Positions 11,232 through 22,387 are shown, counted from the stretch's first letter. The stretch is DNA of 64,000 nt from Heliopora coerulea (GCA_030142905.1 JASJOG010000075.1:248001-312000), one strand, 5' to 3'. The notes: generated by a model not told the origin, from the letters alone. Numbers and translations: made by a program.

Positions 11232-12476
11232 AAAGATTTTTGCAGCAAAGACAATGGATTTTAAAAATTCCTGTCGACAGATGAACTTTGAAAATTTGAT
11301 GGGTACTTCAAATTTCTCTATTAACTGCAACGACAAAGTTGTAAAGAAATTCATCAAAGCAACCATATCAAGTATTTGCGGACAGTGCTACCGTGATGGA
11401 AGAACAATTCGGCAACATAGTAATATACGTACGTGCATAAGCCATACTAAGTCACCAATCCCCTTTTAAACATTACCCACACGGAGCCACCAAAACAGCC
11501 GCGCTGACATTTTGATCAGCCGCAACCATCATCCAACCTTAAAAGCACAAAATCACATTAACTATGAACACTAAATGTTTACAACCCAAACCTTCTTATA
11601 TCCTTGTAATGGGAAATTCTTCCTTCAATTCTACGTCGAAATTCATCCAACACTTTAGCTTTCTCGAGACATTGGTCGGAGTATGACGACAGCAAGGTAC
11701 ATCGTTTCTCGAGGTCAGACACTTTAGCATTGGCTTCGTCAAGTGATTGCTCTGAAAAGGAAGACAGAGAAATATCGAGGACAAAAACACCGTATATTGA
11801 TGTCAGAAACTTCAACAAATTTATGCTGGTTAACCTTTAGTATCCGGCCGTGTACTTTTTTGATCGACCATGGGTTCGTAAATTATCAATTAAAACAGCT
11901 GAAGACAAAACACTTTAGCAGGAAGTTTATAAGTTGAAAGAATTATCAACACTCGAAGGGGCAATTGCTTATCGGAAACCTGAGACAATGATGGTTGGAC
12001 GGAATTTACGATGAAAATACCATGATTATCTCGGATTCCCTTCCTTTCCGAAGACGTTTAAACTTCGAATTTCCTTCATTGCATGCTTGTACAAGAGAGA
12101 TATTTCGCCTTTGTCAACCAAACCTCCCTTATGAATAACATGAGTGAGAATTAGAAGACAAGGGCCCTTTCTCTACGACGCACAAGCTGTGCAGGGTGAT
12201 CAAAAGTATCAATCCTTTCCCTCCTTCAGCAGCTCACTCTTCGCAAAATTTTCCTCCATGATTATAGTATTACAAAGCAATACAAATTTCATGGTGGGAA
12301 AGGGGAAATTTAATCGCTTATTTCCTTCAAGTCATGGTATTACTTACAGGTAAACCACAAAAGGATAAATCAGGGTCAGATACAGTTTAGAGAACTACAA
12401 GCTATAGGTGCGAGGCAAACTGGGTTCCTAAATTTTACCCAGCTTTTCAATTATTCTGCTTTTCGTGTTATATTTA
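11232..12476. other. No supported gene
   Basis: Short frames only. At 11579-11818 a minus frame reads DEANAKVSDLEKRCTLLSSY, which has heptad-like spacing and could be a decayed coiled-coil exon. A matching coiled-coil-like minus reading may occur near 13380-13530. I could not assemble a gene from them. Confidence 0.35.
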
Positions 12477-13080
12477 AAAACGAGCAAGAAGGCTTTATTT
12501 GATTTAAAACACGAGACAATATCCGAGTGTTTTAGATCCGATAAAATGTGTACTGCGAGCTTTTTAAATGACTTATAAACGTTTTAAAATTCCATTGAAC
12601 AATTTCTGATTAAAACTTTTAATAAGACAGATAAGCGATAAAAGATTTCGACGTTTCGAGATCATCCTGACATCATTATCAAGAAGATTAAAAATGTATG
12701 ACTAAAAGTTCGTTGGTGTTCAAAATAGGGTATATTAAAAGATATAAAGATTTTTTATGCATGTTTTACTTCATTTGCATTTTCACATCTTTATATATAC
12801 CTTGTTTTGAACACCAACGAACTTTTTGTCATAAACTTTTAACCTTCTTGATAATGATGTCAGGATGTCCTCGAAACGTCGAAATCTTTTATCGCTTATC
12901 TATCTTATTGAAAGACTTGTAAACGAAGCACTAAATACTTAGAAAATTACTATTTTCTAAGCCCAAAAAACGTGAGGAGAAACTAAGCACGTTTTATCAC
13001 ATTTAAAGACACGACACGATTACGGTTTTCCTTTGTATTTTCCTCATGAATAATTAATGATTTTATAAGAATCTTTAAAC
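12477..13080 (+). repeat. Dispersed repeat B, copy 2, interrupted by a foldback insertion
   Basis: The 5' part (12477-12600) and the 3' part (12920-13080) match the two halves of 4128-4440. The intervening 12616-12914 is a foldback element not present in copy 1. Confidence 0.6.
12616..12914. mobile_element. Foldback element (about 120-bp arms) inserted in repeat B
   Basis: AAGCGATAAAAGATTTCGAC and TTCGTTGGTGTTCAAAATAG on the left are mirrored by CACCAACGAACTTT and GTCGAAATCTTTTATCGCTT on the right. The spacer is short. The arms differ by scattered point changes, so the insertion is not recent. Confidence 0.75.
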
Positions 13081-13686
13081 AATATCGACACTATTTTTAC
13101 GTATTTTGACGGGATGAGTAAAACTGTTTGAAAACAATTTAACTCATTTTGTCATTCCCAGTATGGGCGGATTTGATCATAGAAGTAAGTTGAATTGTTC
13201 TTAAACATCGCTTACTGAAGACATGTTTAGCGCATTATACGAAGTGGTATGTCATACAGATAGCATTTGCACAACCGAAAAATAATGATTGAATTACCAG
13301 TGTGTCCTTTTGCTTATTGGAAAACCTGTTTTTTATGTTCTCACGCAGTAGAGACACGACTGAGAAATTTGTATTGGTGAAGACTTACCGGTCTGCAAAA
13401 TTTCTTTTTCAAGAAGATGCAGATCTTTCTCCACTTGTGTAATTTGCGACCTAAGTTCGGCATTCCTTTTTAAAATCTTCAAATGTTCGCTATCCTGATC
13501 TTGCAAAGCATCTCTCAGCGATGTTTTTTTATTCTGAAATAATGAGGAACTAACCGAAACGAGTTAAGGAAAATTAACTCCATCTAATAAGTTGAAGGGG
13601 CCAAAGAAAGGAAAGGGAAACAAAGAAAATAAAATGCAATATATATTGGAAATGTGGGAGCTTGGAGATATCTTGAATGACAGATG

Positions 13687-13937
13687 AACGTTCGTCAAGC
13701 TCTAACCTCAGAAAAACCCTCAGAATAACACGGCCATTTGAAAACCAGTGTTAAACTGAAATGTTACTGTGTTCAAATAAGTTTAAATAAATAAACAAAT
13801 AAATAAATAAGTAAATAAATAAATGAAAGTCCCAGATGGGGATCGAATCCGCAACCCTTTGGTGACCGGTGAGACGCTCTAACTATTGAGCTACCGAGAC
13901 TCAAATGGTGAACTAAGGTGCAAGTTCGAGGTGTGGC
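13687..13937 (-). repeat. tRNA-derived SINE, family 1 (minus), split by (AAAT)n
   Basis: The reverse complement carries GAGTCTCGGTAGCTCAATAG (A-box region) and TGCGGATTCGATCCCC (B box). Its usual body (GGTTAGAGCTTGACGAACGT) lies at 13687-13715, separated by an AAAT/AAATAAAC microsatellite. Copies: 17385-17522 (minus), 25050-25179 and 25277-25428 (plus). Confidence 0.6.
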
Positions 13938-14120
13938 AAGGCAAAGAAGAAAAGGGAAGCATTGGAATGGAAGGGAAAAGGCAAGAATAGAAGAGGGCAA
14001 GCAAAAGAAAGGAAAAAATGTGAACATAAGACCACAAATTTCATTAGAGGGCAGTTAGTCACGGTTTTCCACTGCCTATTTGGCTGCAAATCGCTGCCTA
14101 TTCCGTGTGTGACTCTGATC

Positions 14121-14159
14121 AGTCGTAGACTAAAAGTTGAAAACTTTTAGTCTACGACT
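14121..14159. repeat. Perfect 18-bp inverted repeat with 3-base loop
   Basis: AGTCGTAGACTAAAAGTT, loop GAA, then its exact reverse complement. No other copy was seen in the window. It could be a foldback relic or a cruciform-prone site. Confidence 0.85.
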
Positions 14160-14266
14160 AATTAAGTGCTCAAAAAGAAATGGTAAAAATATAGAAGGCA
14201 AGAATAGACAAGACTGCACATGGGAAGAAATAACAAAGGCGCAGTTTTCAAATCCATCGCGGTACG

Positions 14267-14672
14267 TACCGTATTTTCTCAAACACCCCCGACGTTTATT
14301 CAAAACTCGGCTTTGTTGACCAGACGTTTGTTCGAATCCGGCGTTTATTAAACAAGCGCAATTTCCCGCTTTCTTTGATATCTATTTCTCTTGTTCTTAC
14401 TTTTAATGTTCAATGAGTAGAAACCAAAACGAAAGACAACAAAACGGTACTAAAACACAAACAGACTGTCACTAACTCTATGAACTGGTAAATAAAGCCC
14501 AGCTAACATGAGATAAAGGAGCCATTCATTCATTTGATCATAATTCGTGATATGATTTAGGACTCAAATAAAAGCCAGAACCTCGAATAAGCGCCTCGGT
14601 GTCCATTTAAAACATGGCTTTGTCGACCCGGCGTTTATTGGGGGCCAAGCTTTTAATCGACTAAATACGATA
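14267..14672. mobile_element. MITE with TACCGTATTT ends
   Basis: TACCGTATTTTCTC on the left and the reverse complement TATCGTATTTAGTC on the right. Repeated GGCGTTTATT and CGAATAAGCGCC motifs lie inside. About 405 bp, TA at both borders, no coding frame. Confidence 0.55.
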
Positions 14673-14975
14673 TACTTCGAAATTGGGAAATAGTTTGCAA
14701 ATATTTTGTTCAAAAAAGATACAGCTTCAGATTTCCTTTCACCTTCTGAACCGTTCTATGAAGAGAAAAAAAATGTTGAAAAAAGACAAAAACAACAGTT
14801 TGGACAACAGTCATGTGGATCATAGTCCTTTGTGATTAACTGATTATTACTTGATACTGCATGCTGCGACAGTAGAATTTCTAGAAATTTCAAGAAATCA
14901 ACGTATCGATGTGTTTCACTTTATCTTTTCATGACATAGATAGTATTTAACAATGAAGCGCTCAACAAGGTTGAA

Positions 14976-15555
14976 TACCGTAAAATTCCCAAAGTGACGA
15001 GGCTCATTTTTTTCGCATTTAGCAGTCCTCTCTGGTTACTTTCGAGGAGTCACTACTTTCAGAGGGTCGCTACTTTCGAATGGGAAAAATGCGTATCTGA
15101 AGTAAATCATGACAAATATTATTAGACTCTAGCGTTTCATTGTAAACTGATTTTCACAAAGCGTTCCGTCGGTATTTTCCTGACTGCATGCCTTCTTGTG
15201 TTAAACTGAAATGTCTGCGGCAGGAGTAAAAAGTTACAATTTCCCCCTTAGTTCATTGCGCATATCTTTTAGCCCTTGTGTTGTTATCTATAAAATTTGC
15301 AAATTAGAATAATCTTATATAAGTTTAACATAAAAATACGAAAAGCGTTGATGCTTTGTACATATTTTTGAATTATTTAATGGTATCGATGGCTATATCC
15401 ACAATTAACTTAAATTGCTTATTGACAAGTTTGAAACAATGTAATGCACTTACTTCGCATCATGATGAAAAACAAAAAGTTGACTTTTGTTTCAAATCGT
15501 TGCTTTCGGTGCGTCGCTACTTTCGGGGGGTTGTTACTTTGGGAACTTTACGGTA
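14976..15555. mobile_element. MITE with CCGTAAA inverted ends and TA flanks
   Basis: TACCGTAAAATTCCCAAAGT on the left and ACTTTGGGAACTTTACGGTA on the right are inverted repeats with two mismatches, each bordered by TA, the target of Tc1/mariner-type elements. Subterminal CTACTTTCGA repeats occur near both ends. 576 bp, non-coding. Confidence 0.7.
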
Positions 15556-15560
15556 TAAGT

Positions 15561-15754
15561 AAAGGGCTGTTCACACATGCGATTTTGTACTTTGCGATTG
15601 ACATCTTGAAGTATGTGTTTAACTGACGAGAGTGTCGAGGACAAAGTACAGTGAATCATAAGCGGATACCGTACTGAATAGACTGTCATGAGTTTATTAC
15701 ATACACCAGGATGACAATCGCAACGTGCAAAATCGCACGTGCAATCGGCTTTTA
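15561..15754. mobile_element. MITE family C, copy 2 (about 194 bp)
   Basis: Same length, order and ends as 9827-10020 (AAAGGGCTGTTCACACATGC ... CGCACGTGCAATCGGCTTTT). It begins five bases after the end of another MITE (14976-15555). Confidence 0.75.
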
Positions 15755-15780
15755 AAAAAGTTGCGCCCGTACTCTTGGTA

Positions 15781-15910
15781 ACGGGTCTGGTACCTCAGCT
15801 GGCAGAGCACTGTGATAGAATCACTTGGTCGCAGGGTTCGACAGGAGTAGGAATCGAACCCTAGTCACAGTGGTGAGAGACACGTGCACCACCACTGTGC
15901 CACCAGCCCC
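15781..15910. repeat. Two tRNA-like SINE pieces joined in opposite orientation
   Basis: Plus-strand GGTACCTCAGCTGGCAGAGC ... GGGTTCGA (15781-15842) abuts a minus-strand family 2 SINE whose B box reads ATCGAACCC on the plus strand. The two B boxes form an inverted pair about 12 bases apart. Confidence 0.5.
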
Positions 15911-16354
15911 TTTAAATGAGCTTTGAAAATTTAATTTACAGCGTTCCAGATAAGAGACAGGTCTCGGGTCATTGACCCGACAGAGGCGACTACCTGACCG
16001 GTTATGATAGATGCAAACTTAAGAAGAAAAGATGTCAAAAGTAAAAAAATGACAACTTGAGAACTGAATAGTCTCCGAAACCAGCACGAATGGCCCTTGG
16101 AAATGCGACCCTCCGAGATCAAGGCATCCGGCCCTCGAAAACGTGACCTCTCTCATTTCTTCTGTGACCCTCCAAAACTTATCTGGAACCAGGGGCGCTA
16201 CTAGAGGATTGGGGGGTTGCTACCCCTGCCTTTTTTCTGGTAAATCTTGTATGTGCCCTTTTAGTGACAGTTTTATGAACAAAAATGGATAAGCGTTAAG
16301 TTGTCGCGAGAATATCTGGTGCACCTAAGGTGGATAAAAACTTGCCTCCTATCC

Positions 16355-16440
16355 CTGTGGACTCAATAGCTCAACAAGTAGTGGCGGACCGGTATCCTGA
16401 AGGTGCGAGTTCAAATCTTGCTCGAATCAAAATTTTTCAG
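16355..16440 (+). repeat. tRNA-like SINE fragment
   Basis: GACTCAATAGCTCAACAAGT and GTGCGAGTTCAAATCTTGC sit at A- and B-box spacing. Both boxes deviate from consensus, and no intact cloverleaf is evident. Confidence 0.4.
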
Positions 16441-16859
16441 TTGACTTCAGCAGTGTCAGATTATCATGAAAAAAAATTTCTATTAACAGCTTTTTGCTCT
16501 CATTTCCCAAATCCACGTAGATGTACTTCACTCGAAATTATCCAAATCGCCTCCACGGTGCCTTGATACTACCATCCCATCCCTGTCCTTCAAAATTCCT
16601 AATTGCACCTCTGGGAACGCTGCATTTAGCATAGGAAGTATAATTCTTTCGATAACATTTTATCTCTAGAATAAATCTTATACTTACTTAGCAGATCGAA
16701 CATGCTGAAGAACATACAACCATATTTCTATCATAGACCCACGACATAACCTAAAAAAGAAATTTAATGGTCTTTCCACAAGAGACAAAGAGGTAACGTC
16801 GTGGTACGATCAGTTTACAAAACCGGCTCTCTAAGTTGTCTGCTTCCGTCGATATGTGT

Positions 16860-17145
16860 TGTAGATGAGAGAGCGTGGAGATATCTCAGACGATCATGTA
16901 CAAAGTACTTAACCATCATATAGCTCCAAATTTGAAAGAATCGTTCTCTAGAATGAATGTTTACCAAAATACTTATGATCTTAGGAATAACCACACAGAT
17001 TTGGCACTTCCAAAGACCAAGCGAGAACTCCCTAAGAGAACTTTTAAATATAGTGGTGCCAAACTATGGAATAATCTATCTCCAGAAGCCAAATTGGCAG
17101 AGTCACTTACTTCCTTCAAAAGACAAATATATCGAACATAAATTT
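16860..17145 (+). pseudogene. C-terminal remnant of a LINE reverse transcriptase protein
   Basis: The frame reads YKVLNHHIAPNL, YDLRNNHTDLALPK and FKYSGAKLWNNLSPEAKLAE, then LTSFKRQIYRT and a stop. This matches the typical extreme C-terminus of cnidarian jockey/CR1-like ORF2 proteins (YxLRN, LPxPxT, SGAxLWNxLP, SFK motifs). The catalytic domain is missing, and the flanks at 16700-16860 are too decayed to read. Confidence 0.65.
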
Positions 17146-17384
17146 ACATGTTGGGTCACACCACGAATTCCATAACTTTTTCCCTTATATCTATTATCTT
17201 TTCTTTTCAGTTGAATGTTACTTGTATTATAATACTTTTATAAAATTTGACATATGTAAACGATATTGCAGGTATATACAAAATGTGCGACACCCACCAT
17301 TGAAACCAATATTTAGTTCTCGATGCCAGCGCCCTCAATTAACTTTTCCCTACCTACCTCCTGCCATCAACTTTTGTCAGGCCC

Positions 17385-17522
17385 TAACCTCAGAAAAACG
17401 ATTTCTGAGTCCCAGACAGGGATGGAACTCACAACCTTCTGATGATCGGTGAGACGCTCCAACCATTGAGCTGCCGAGACTCAGATGGCGAGCTAAGGTG
17501 GAAGTTCGACATATGTGCTGCC
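17385..17522 (-). repeat. tRNA-derived SINE, family 1 (minus)
   Basis: The reverse complement reads CCACCTTAGCTCGCCATCTG, CTCGGCAGCTCAATGGTTGG, GTTGTGAGTTCCATCCC and the body CTCAGAAATCGTTTTTCTGA. Same order as the copies at 25.05 and 25.28 kb. Confidence 0.65.
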
Positions 17523-17731
17523 AAAGCGGCAACCACGGTATGTTGATAATGATATTAAATCGATATGTGTTGTAGACGAGGGGGCTTGGAGATATCTTAG
17601 ATGATTGATAAATAGCCAATACATTTCAAATGCTCGGCACATTAACTAGGAGTATTTAAAAATGTTTCAAAATATCTTCGCGTCTAAAAGATGCATATAC
17701 TTTGTCCAGTCAATACGATATCAAATTTTCG

Positions 17732-18045
17732 TAAATCTGGAATTTGATGATCAGAATCGCAAAGTGTTACAGGAAGAAGAAACGAAGGTACTCGATGTTC
17801 TTCGTCAAAATGTTGGTCCGTACAGAAAATTTCAGATCAGACTGGCATTTTATGATAAGGACCGCAAAGTGCTACTGGATGTAGAGGGTGGAGTATTTTG
17901 TTCATCTTCAAAATGTTGGACCGTATGCAAAAGTTTCAGATCAGATTGGCATTTTTATGGTAAGTATCACAAAGTGTTACTGGAAGTAGAAAGCTAAGTA
18001 TTCTGTTCTTCGTCAAAATATTGGTCGGTATGAAAAATTTCAGAC
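17732..18045 (+). repeat. Tandem repeat, three units of 105 bp
   Basis: The CGCAAAGTG / CGCAAAGTG / CACAAAGTG anchors start at 17758, 17863 and 17968, exactly 105 apart. Each unit also has TTCAAAATGTTGG-like and TTTCAGATCAGA strings. A 111-codon frame (17662-17997) spans it. Small compensating indels put the units in different internal frames, so coding is unlikely. Confidence 0.75.
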
Positions 18046-19204
18046 CAAACATGCACGTGTTGAGTAGGCACGGCTTCAAATTGATAGTTTTCAGCTTTTC
18101 AGTAACACAGTTTTGGATATTGTACGCTCCACGCTTCTTAAGCACGTTCACAGCAACAAGTAAAATTGAATAGGGAAGATTCAGTGAAAGAGCAAAAGAA
18201 GATCAGACTAATGCCCCAAAGGTAAACTTACAAAATCGAGTAGGAACCGACGTAAACATGACTGTAAGTTAATTTATTGGATATTTCCATGGTGAATAAT
18301 GGCCGTTTCCCGTCATACATCTATTGAATACAACTTCCAGAATTACTTTCGAACACTGCCTTTCCATTCGCTTTCGGAATTCAATGTTCGCACGAAAATG
18401 AAAAACCCGCAGAGTGTTCAGGTAGTTGTATTCAGCTGACGTAATAAGGGGAACCGGGGCAATTGCACTAATACGTGAAGATCCAAATTCACCATGAAAT
18501 GAAGAAGTAACGTCAGTATGTCTTCTTTTTGAAAGACCCGTATCTCGCATGATTCAACAGGTTCCATCTCGTACTCGAATGAATGTGTTCCAAAGCAGCC
18601 ACGATTAACTGTATTTTAATTCTAACACTAGCACAAAATGGAAGAGTTAATGTGTTTGAGCTGTGAGTGAATTGCATTCCGTGCGAATATGGCCTTGCAA
18701 ATATTGGTGAATTAGGAAGGAATTTCTTGAGCCGATATGTAGAATACAGTACTTGCTGGTCGAATGCTCACATGTTGAACATCTACAGCGGCCAAACAAG
18801 CTATTGAGAAATAAAATAGAAGTAATCTTCATTTCTTGCTGATGAAACGCATTACTCCTCCACAAGAGAGAAAGAGTTCATCGAAATTGCCTAAAACCCC
18901 CACGATTTTTCACGAAAGTCAATTACTCTAAACAGCACATGATAGGCTATCTTTAGCCAGTACAAAAGTCATAACAGGCCGTTTGCCAACTAACAATTAT
19001 TATATTATGAGATTGGAATTTCTATGAGTTGAAGAAAGTGAAGCCAGAGTCTATAACTTTACTATAACCATCAGCTTAGGAGAAGCTGATGGATGTTAAC
19101 TAGTTTTCAAACTTTCAGCATAAAGCTAAGTTTATGCATTGTTTTCGGGCAGAAAATATCTATCCACTAGTTGATATAAAATAGGGAGCTGCGTAGACAG
19201 TGTT
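18046..19204. other. No supported gene
   Basis: Only short frames; the best on the minus strand (18269-18550) shows no domain. Small AGCTTAGGAGAAGCT-type hairpin near 19073-19090. Confidence 0.5.
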
Positions 19205-19209
19205 AAATC

Positions 19210-19401
19210 ACGTAAGAAATTCAGAAGTTGGTAACTGTCGTAACAGACTGATCGATAAGAATTGTAACGTTTCGAACAAAGGCCCTTTGTCAGAGAGTGA
19301 AAAGTGTTCTAAAGTGAAACGAATTACATAGTCTTTGCTCGAAACGTTGGAATTTTTATCGATCAGTCACGGCAGTTACCAATGTCTGAATTTCTTACGT
19401 T
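19210..19401. mobile_element. Foldback element (about 75-bp arms)
   Basis: ACGTAAGAAATTCAGA...TTGGTAACTG and ACTGATCGATAAGAATTGTA on the left are mirrored by CGATCAGTCACGGCAGTTAC and CTGAATTTCTTACGT on the right. Decayed GAAAC hammerhead-like strings lie in both arms. Confidence 0.75.
19270..19293 (-). ncRNA. Decayed hammerhead-like motif inside a foldback element
   Basis: The minus strand reads CTGACAA, AGGGCCTTTGTTC, GAAAC. The core spacing is kept, but the last purine pair of CUGANGA and the stem II pairing are altered. It sits in the left arm of the foldback at 19210-19401. Confidence 0.28.
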
Positions 19402-19485
19402 ATCCACGCGGGCAAATACAGGGAGGGATACACTAGGGTTACCAGACACCCCCCTTTGCTGACCCAATACTTACCGACGCAGTTA

Positions 19486-19552
19486 TGGGTATTGGTGGCA
19501 CAGTAGTAACGCACGTGTCTCTCACCACTAACCAGAGTTCGATTCCGGCTCC
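19486..19552 (+). repeat. tRNA-derived SINE, family 2 (plus)
   Basis: ATTGGTGGCACAGTAGTAAC, then GTGTCTCTCACCACTAAC and a B box AGTTCGATTCCGG. It lies just upstream of the RTE-like LINE but shares nothing with it. Confidence 0.45.
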
Positions 19553-19619
19553 GTGTAGTTATCGAATAAAAGTTACCTTGGTCACATGTGAGAAGAGTAT
19601 TGTCCACGTTGACTCTACC

Positions 19620-21427
19620 AGAGGTGGGAAGAAGATAACAACGACCAGACAAAAGAAAGATACAGACAGGCAAAGAGGGAAGCAAAGAGAACTGTTGCAG
19701 TAGCAAGAAGAGAGGCACAGAGGGAATGGTATGAGATGCTAGAAATACCAGAAAGGAAAAAGGTCATCTACAGAGTTGCAAAAGCAAGAGCAAAGGAGAG
19801 ACAGGATGTAGATGAAATAGGAATAATTAAAGACGAAAATGGAAACATCTTAGTAGAGGAAAATAGCATTAAGAGCAGGTGGAGAGATTATTTTTCGCAA
19901 CTGCTAAATACAGAAAATAGGTATGAGGAGCTGGAACGAATTCTACCAGTAGAAAGACCGATAGTTAACATAAGCAGAAGCGAAGTCGAGAAAGCTATTA
20001 ATAAAGGAAAGGCAAATAAAGCGGGAGGACGATCAGAAATAACAATAGAAATGATAAAAGTGCTTGGTGATCTAGGCAGGGAGTGGGTGCACACTCTACT
20101 GGAGAAGATCTGGGATAGTGAAAAAATGCTGGAGGATTGGAAAGAGAGTGAGATGATCAGTGTATAAGCAGAAAGGAGATATATTAGATTGTATAAATTA
20201 TAGAGGAATTAAGTTGTTGGTTGGAACATGTATTCAAGGTATTGGAAAGAGTCGTGGAAGGAAGGTTAAGAGAATTGATAGATATCTATGAACAACAGTT
20301 TGGACTCATGAAAAGGAAGAGTACGATGGATGCCATTTTCATTACAAGCCAAGTACAAGAGAAGTATTTAGAAGGAAACAGGAAAGTGTATATGTGCTTT
20401 ATAGATCTGGAAAAAGCTTATGATAAAGTACCGAGAGAAGTAGTGTATTGGTGTTTAAGGAAGAGAGGAGTACCGGAGAAGTTAGTAAGAATATTGAAGA
20501 TGATGTACGAAGGAGCAAAAACCACTGTGCGGACGAAGCAGGGAAGGATGGAGGCTTTCCCTGTGGATGTGGGTCTGCACCAGGGATCCGCACTTAGTCC
20601 GTTCTTGTTCCTAGTAGTCTTGGATACACTAACATCAGATTTAAGGAACAATGAAGATCTCTGGGAATTGTTGTTTTCCGACAACTTGGTTATTATTGCA
20701 GACACAGAAGAAGAGCTACAAGAAAGGTTTCTGGCATGGAAAAGAAGTTTAGAAAGAGGAGGATTGAAAGTAAACCTAGGGAAGACAAAAACGATGTTAA
20801 GCTGCAGAGGAGTTATGAAGAAGTAAACATACAGTCAGAAGATGGTACGAGGCTTAAACAGAATAATGGGTTTAAATACTTGGGATCAGTGAGAAGGTGG
20901 TTAGACACAGAGTGAAGGAAGCTTGAAGAAAATGGAGAGAAGAGAGTGAAGTTGTATTGGACAAGAGAATACCTTTGAAACTAAAGATGAAGGTGTATAA
21001 GTCGGTGGTCAGACCAGTACTTTTGTATGGAGCAGAAATTTGGGCCTTAAGGAAGAAAGAGGAAGGGGTATTGGACAGAACAGAAATGAGGATGGTGAGG
21101 TGGATTGAAGGAATATCATTGATGGAAAGGAGAAAAAGCCAAGATATAAGAAGGATATGTGGTACTTGTAATATTAAGGAGAAGGCAACAGAAGTTCGAC
21201 TAAGATACTTCGGACATGTGACAAGAAGGGAGGAGAATGAGCAAACAAAGAGAGCGAAGGATATGCCAGTCAGAGGAAGGAGAAGTGTGGGACGACAAAG
21301 GATTAGATGGATGGGCGTGGTGAGAAGAGACTTGGGGGATCTAGGGCTAAGAGAAGTGGATGTGCTAGACAGAAATAAATGGAGAAGAAAGACTCGAGCG
21401 GCCGACCCTACTATACAGTGGGATTAA
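19620..21427 (+). pseudogene. RTE-like LINE, 5'-truncated and frameshifted, with GAA tail
   Basis: Reverse transcriptase region of a non-LTR element. Reading starts near 19620 with ERYRQAKREAKR and YEMLEIPERKKV, then IYRVAKARAKERQDVDEI and IIKDENGNILVEENSIKSRW. The frame shifts near 20167-20221 and continues with VYMCFIDLEKAYDKVPREV (motif A intact) and GLHQGSALSPFLF (motif B). Motif C is LLFSDNLVIIA, where the usual FADD has become FSDN, so the second catalytic aspartate is lost. Another shift near 20826-20957 leads to KVYKSVVRPVLLYGAEIWAL and LRYFGHVTRRE, then RQRIRWMGVVRRDL and a stop. A GAA repeat follows, as expected for RTE-type 3' ends. Clade assignment is by motif feel only. Confidence 0.8.
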
Positions 21428-21433
21428 TAAAGG

Positions 21434-21466
21434 TCGAAGGAAGAAGAAGAAGAAGAAGAAGAAGAC
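21434..21466 (+). repeat. (GAA)n tail of the RTE-like LINE
   Basis: AGGTCGAAGGAAGAAGAAGA and further GAA units directly follow the LINE reading frame. Short microsatellite 3' ends are typical of RTE-clade LINEs, which fits tail-primed insertion. Confidence 0.6.
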
Positions 21467-22387
21467 TCTACCAAACATCACGTTTTCTCCAGGTACTCCG
21501 GTTTCCACCTGTAGGAACACTGGACCCACGAGGGATGGCCCTAACTGGACCTCTAAGGAAAACAACTTAGGTAGCTGGCAGGGCATCCAGTATAAATAAA
21601 TATCTTTTTTCAGTACGATAAGCTTTGGCACGGTTACTTCCAGTAGGCTTGCTTCAAAAAGGTTTGCTTAAGACAAACTCCATCAAATTCATAATGTGTT
21701 GTAAACAGTTTTGTGTGTGTATAATGCGCATCAGTTATAACAGTCAGCTTGTTGATAACCAAAGCCACTCAAAAAATGCCCCACTCTGTAATTAAAAAAT
21801 ATGGTGTTCAGCGCTTAAGTATTTTATAGTCACCCTCCTCAAAAAAAGTCCTGTATCACCCCCAGACTTACTATCAGATATCGAGTAGCGCGGCAAATCA
21901 GATTGCAGCATTTGAATTCGACTACCAGTAAGTTTCTTTTGATTAGAATCAGAATTGATATTAGTAAGCCTTTGTAAGCTTTGAGCAGGTTGGTTTATTC
22001 AAATAAGAGTGCGTAAATTTAAGAGTCATCCGTAGCCCAATCTTAACCTTGAACTTCGTCGGACAACCTGATATTGTTTGTCTGGTTGTCTGTTAGACAA
22101 CCTGACAATTTCAGTCTGTACTCTTCAGTCTTGTGTTATCCCTATCCATCTTGAACAGGATGGTTGGGAGTTTCATTGATAATAAAAATAAAGATACTTT
22201 TGATAGTCAATAGCCCGAAAGTGTCCGGTCTGGAGGGCAACTCAACTTAGGAAGAACTAGCTGGGTCAAGCGCAAAATTTTTAATATGAGCATCACTTTT
22301 CATTCTTGAGTAGAAAGCAGTGTTTGACCGATCATGTTGATAATCGGACATTATCAATTAAAACAAAGATTTTGTCGTGGTGACAAA
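21467..22387. other. No supported gene
   Basis: No coding or repeat structure that I can name, apart from a small hairpin GGTTGTCTGTTAGACAACC near 22083-22101. Confidence 0.45.

Noticed and set aside
12860..12886. Hammerhead ribozyme at the GATGTCAGGATGTCCTCGAAAC string
   Set aside because: The CUGANGA box is absent and the putative stem II has only a two-base loop; the similarity is limited to GAAAC.
11579..13530. Coiled-coil gene with exons at 11.6-11.8 and 13.4-13.5 kb
   Set aside because: Heptad-like residues are suggestive on the minus strand, but no convincing set of splice sites and phases joined them into a gene.
19736..21427. Host gene encoding a reverse-transcriptase-like protein
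   Set aside because: Frameshifts, a mutated catalytic motif and a GAA tail show a dead LINE.
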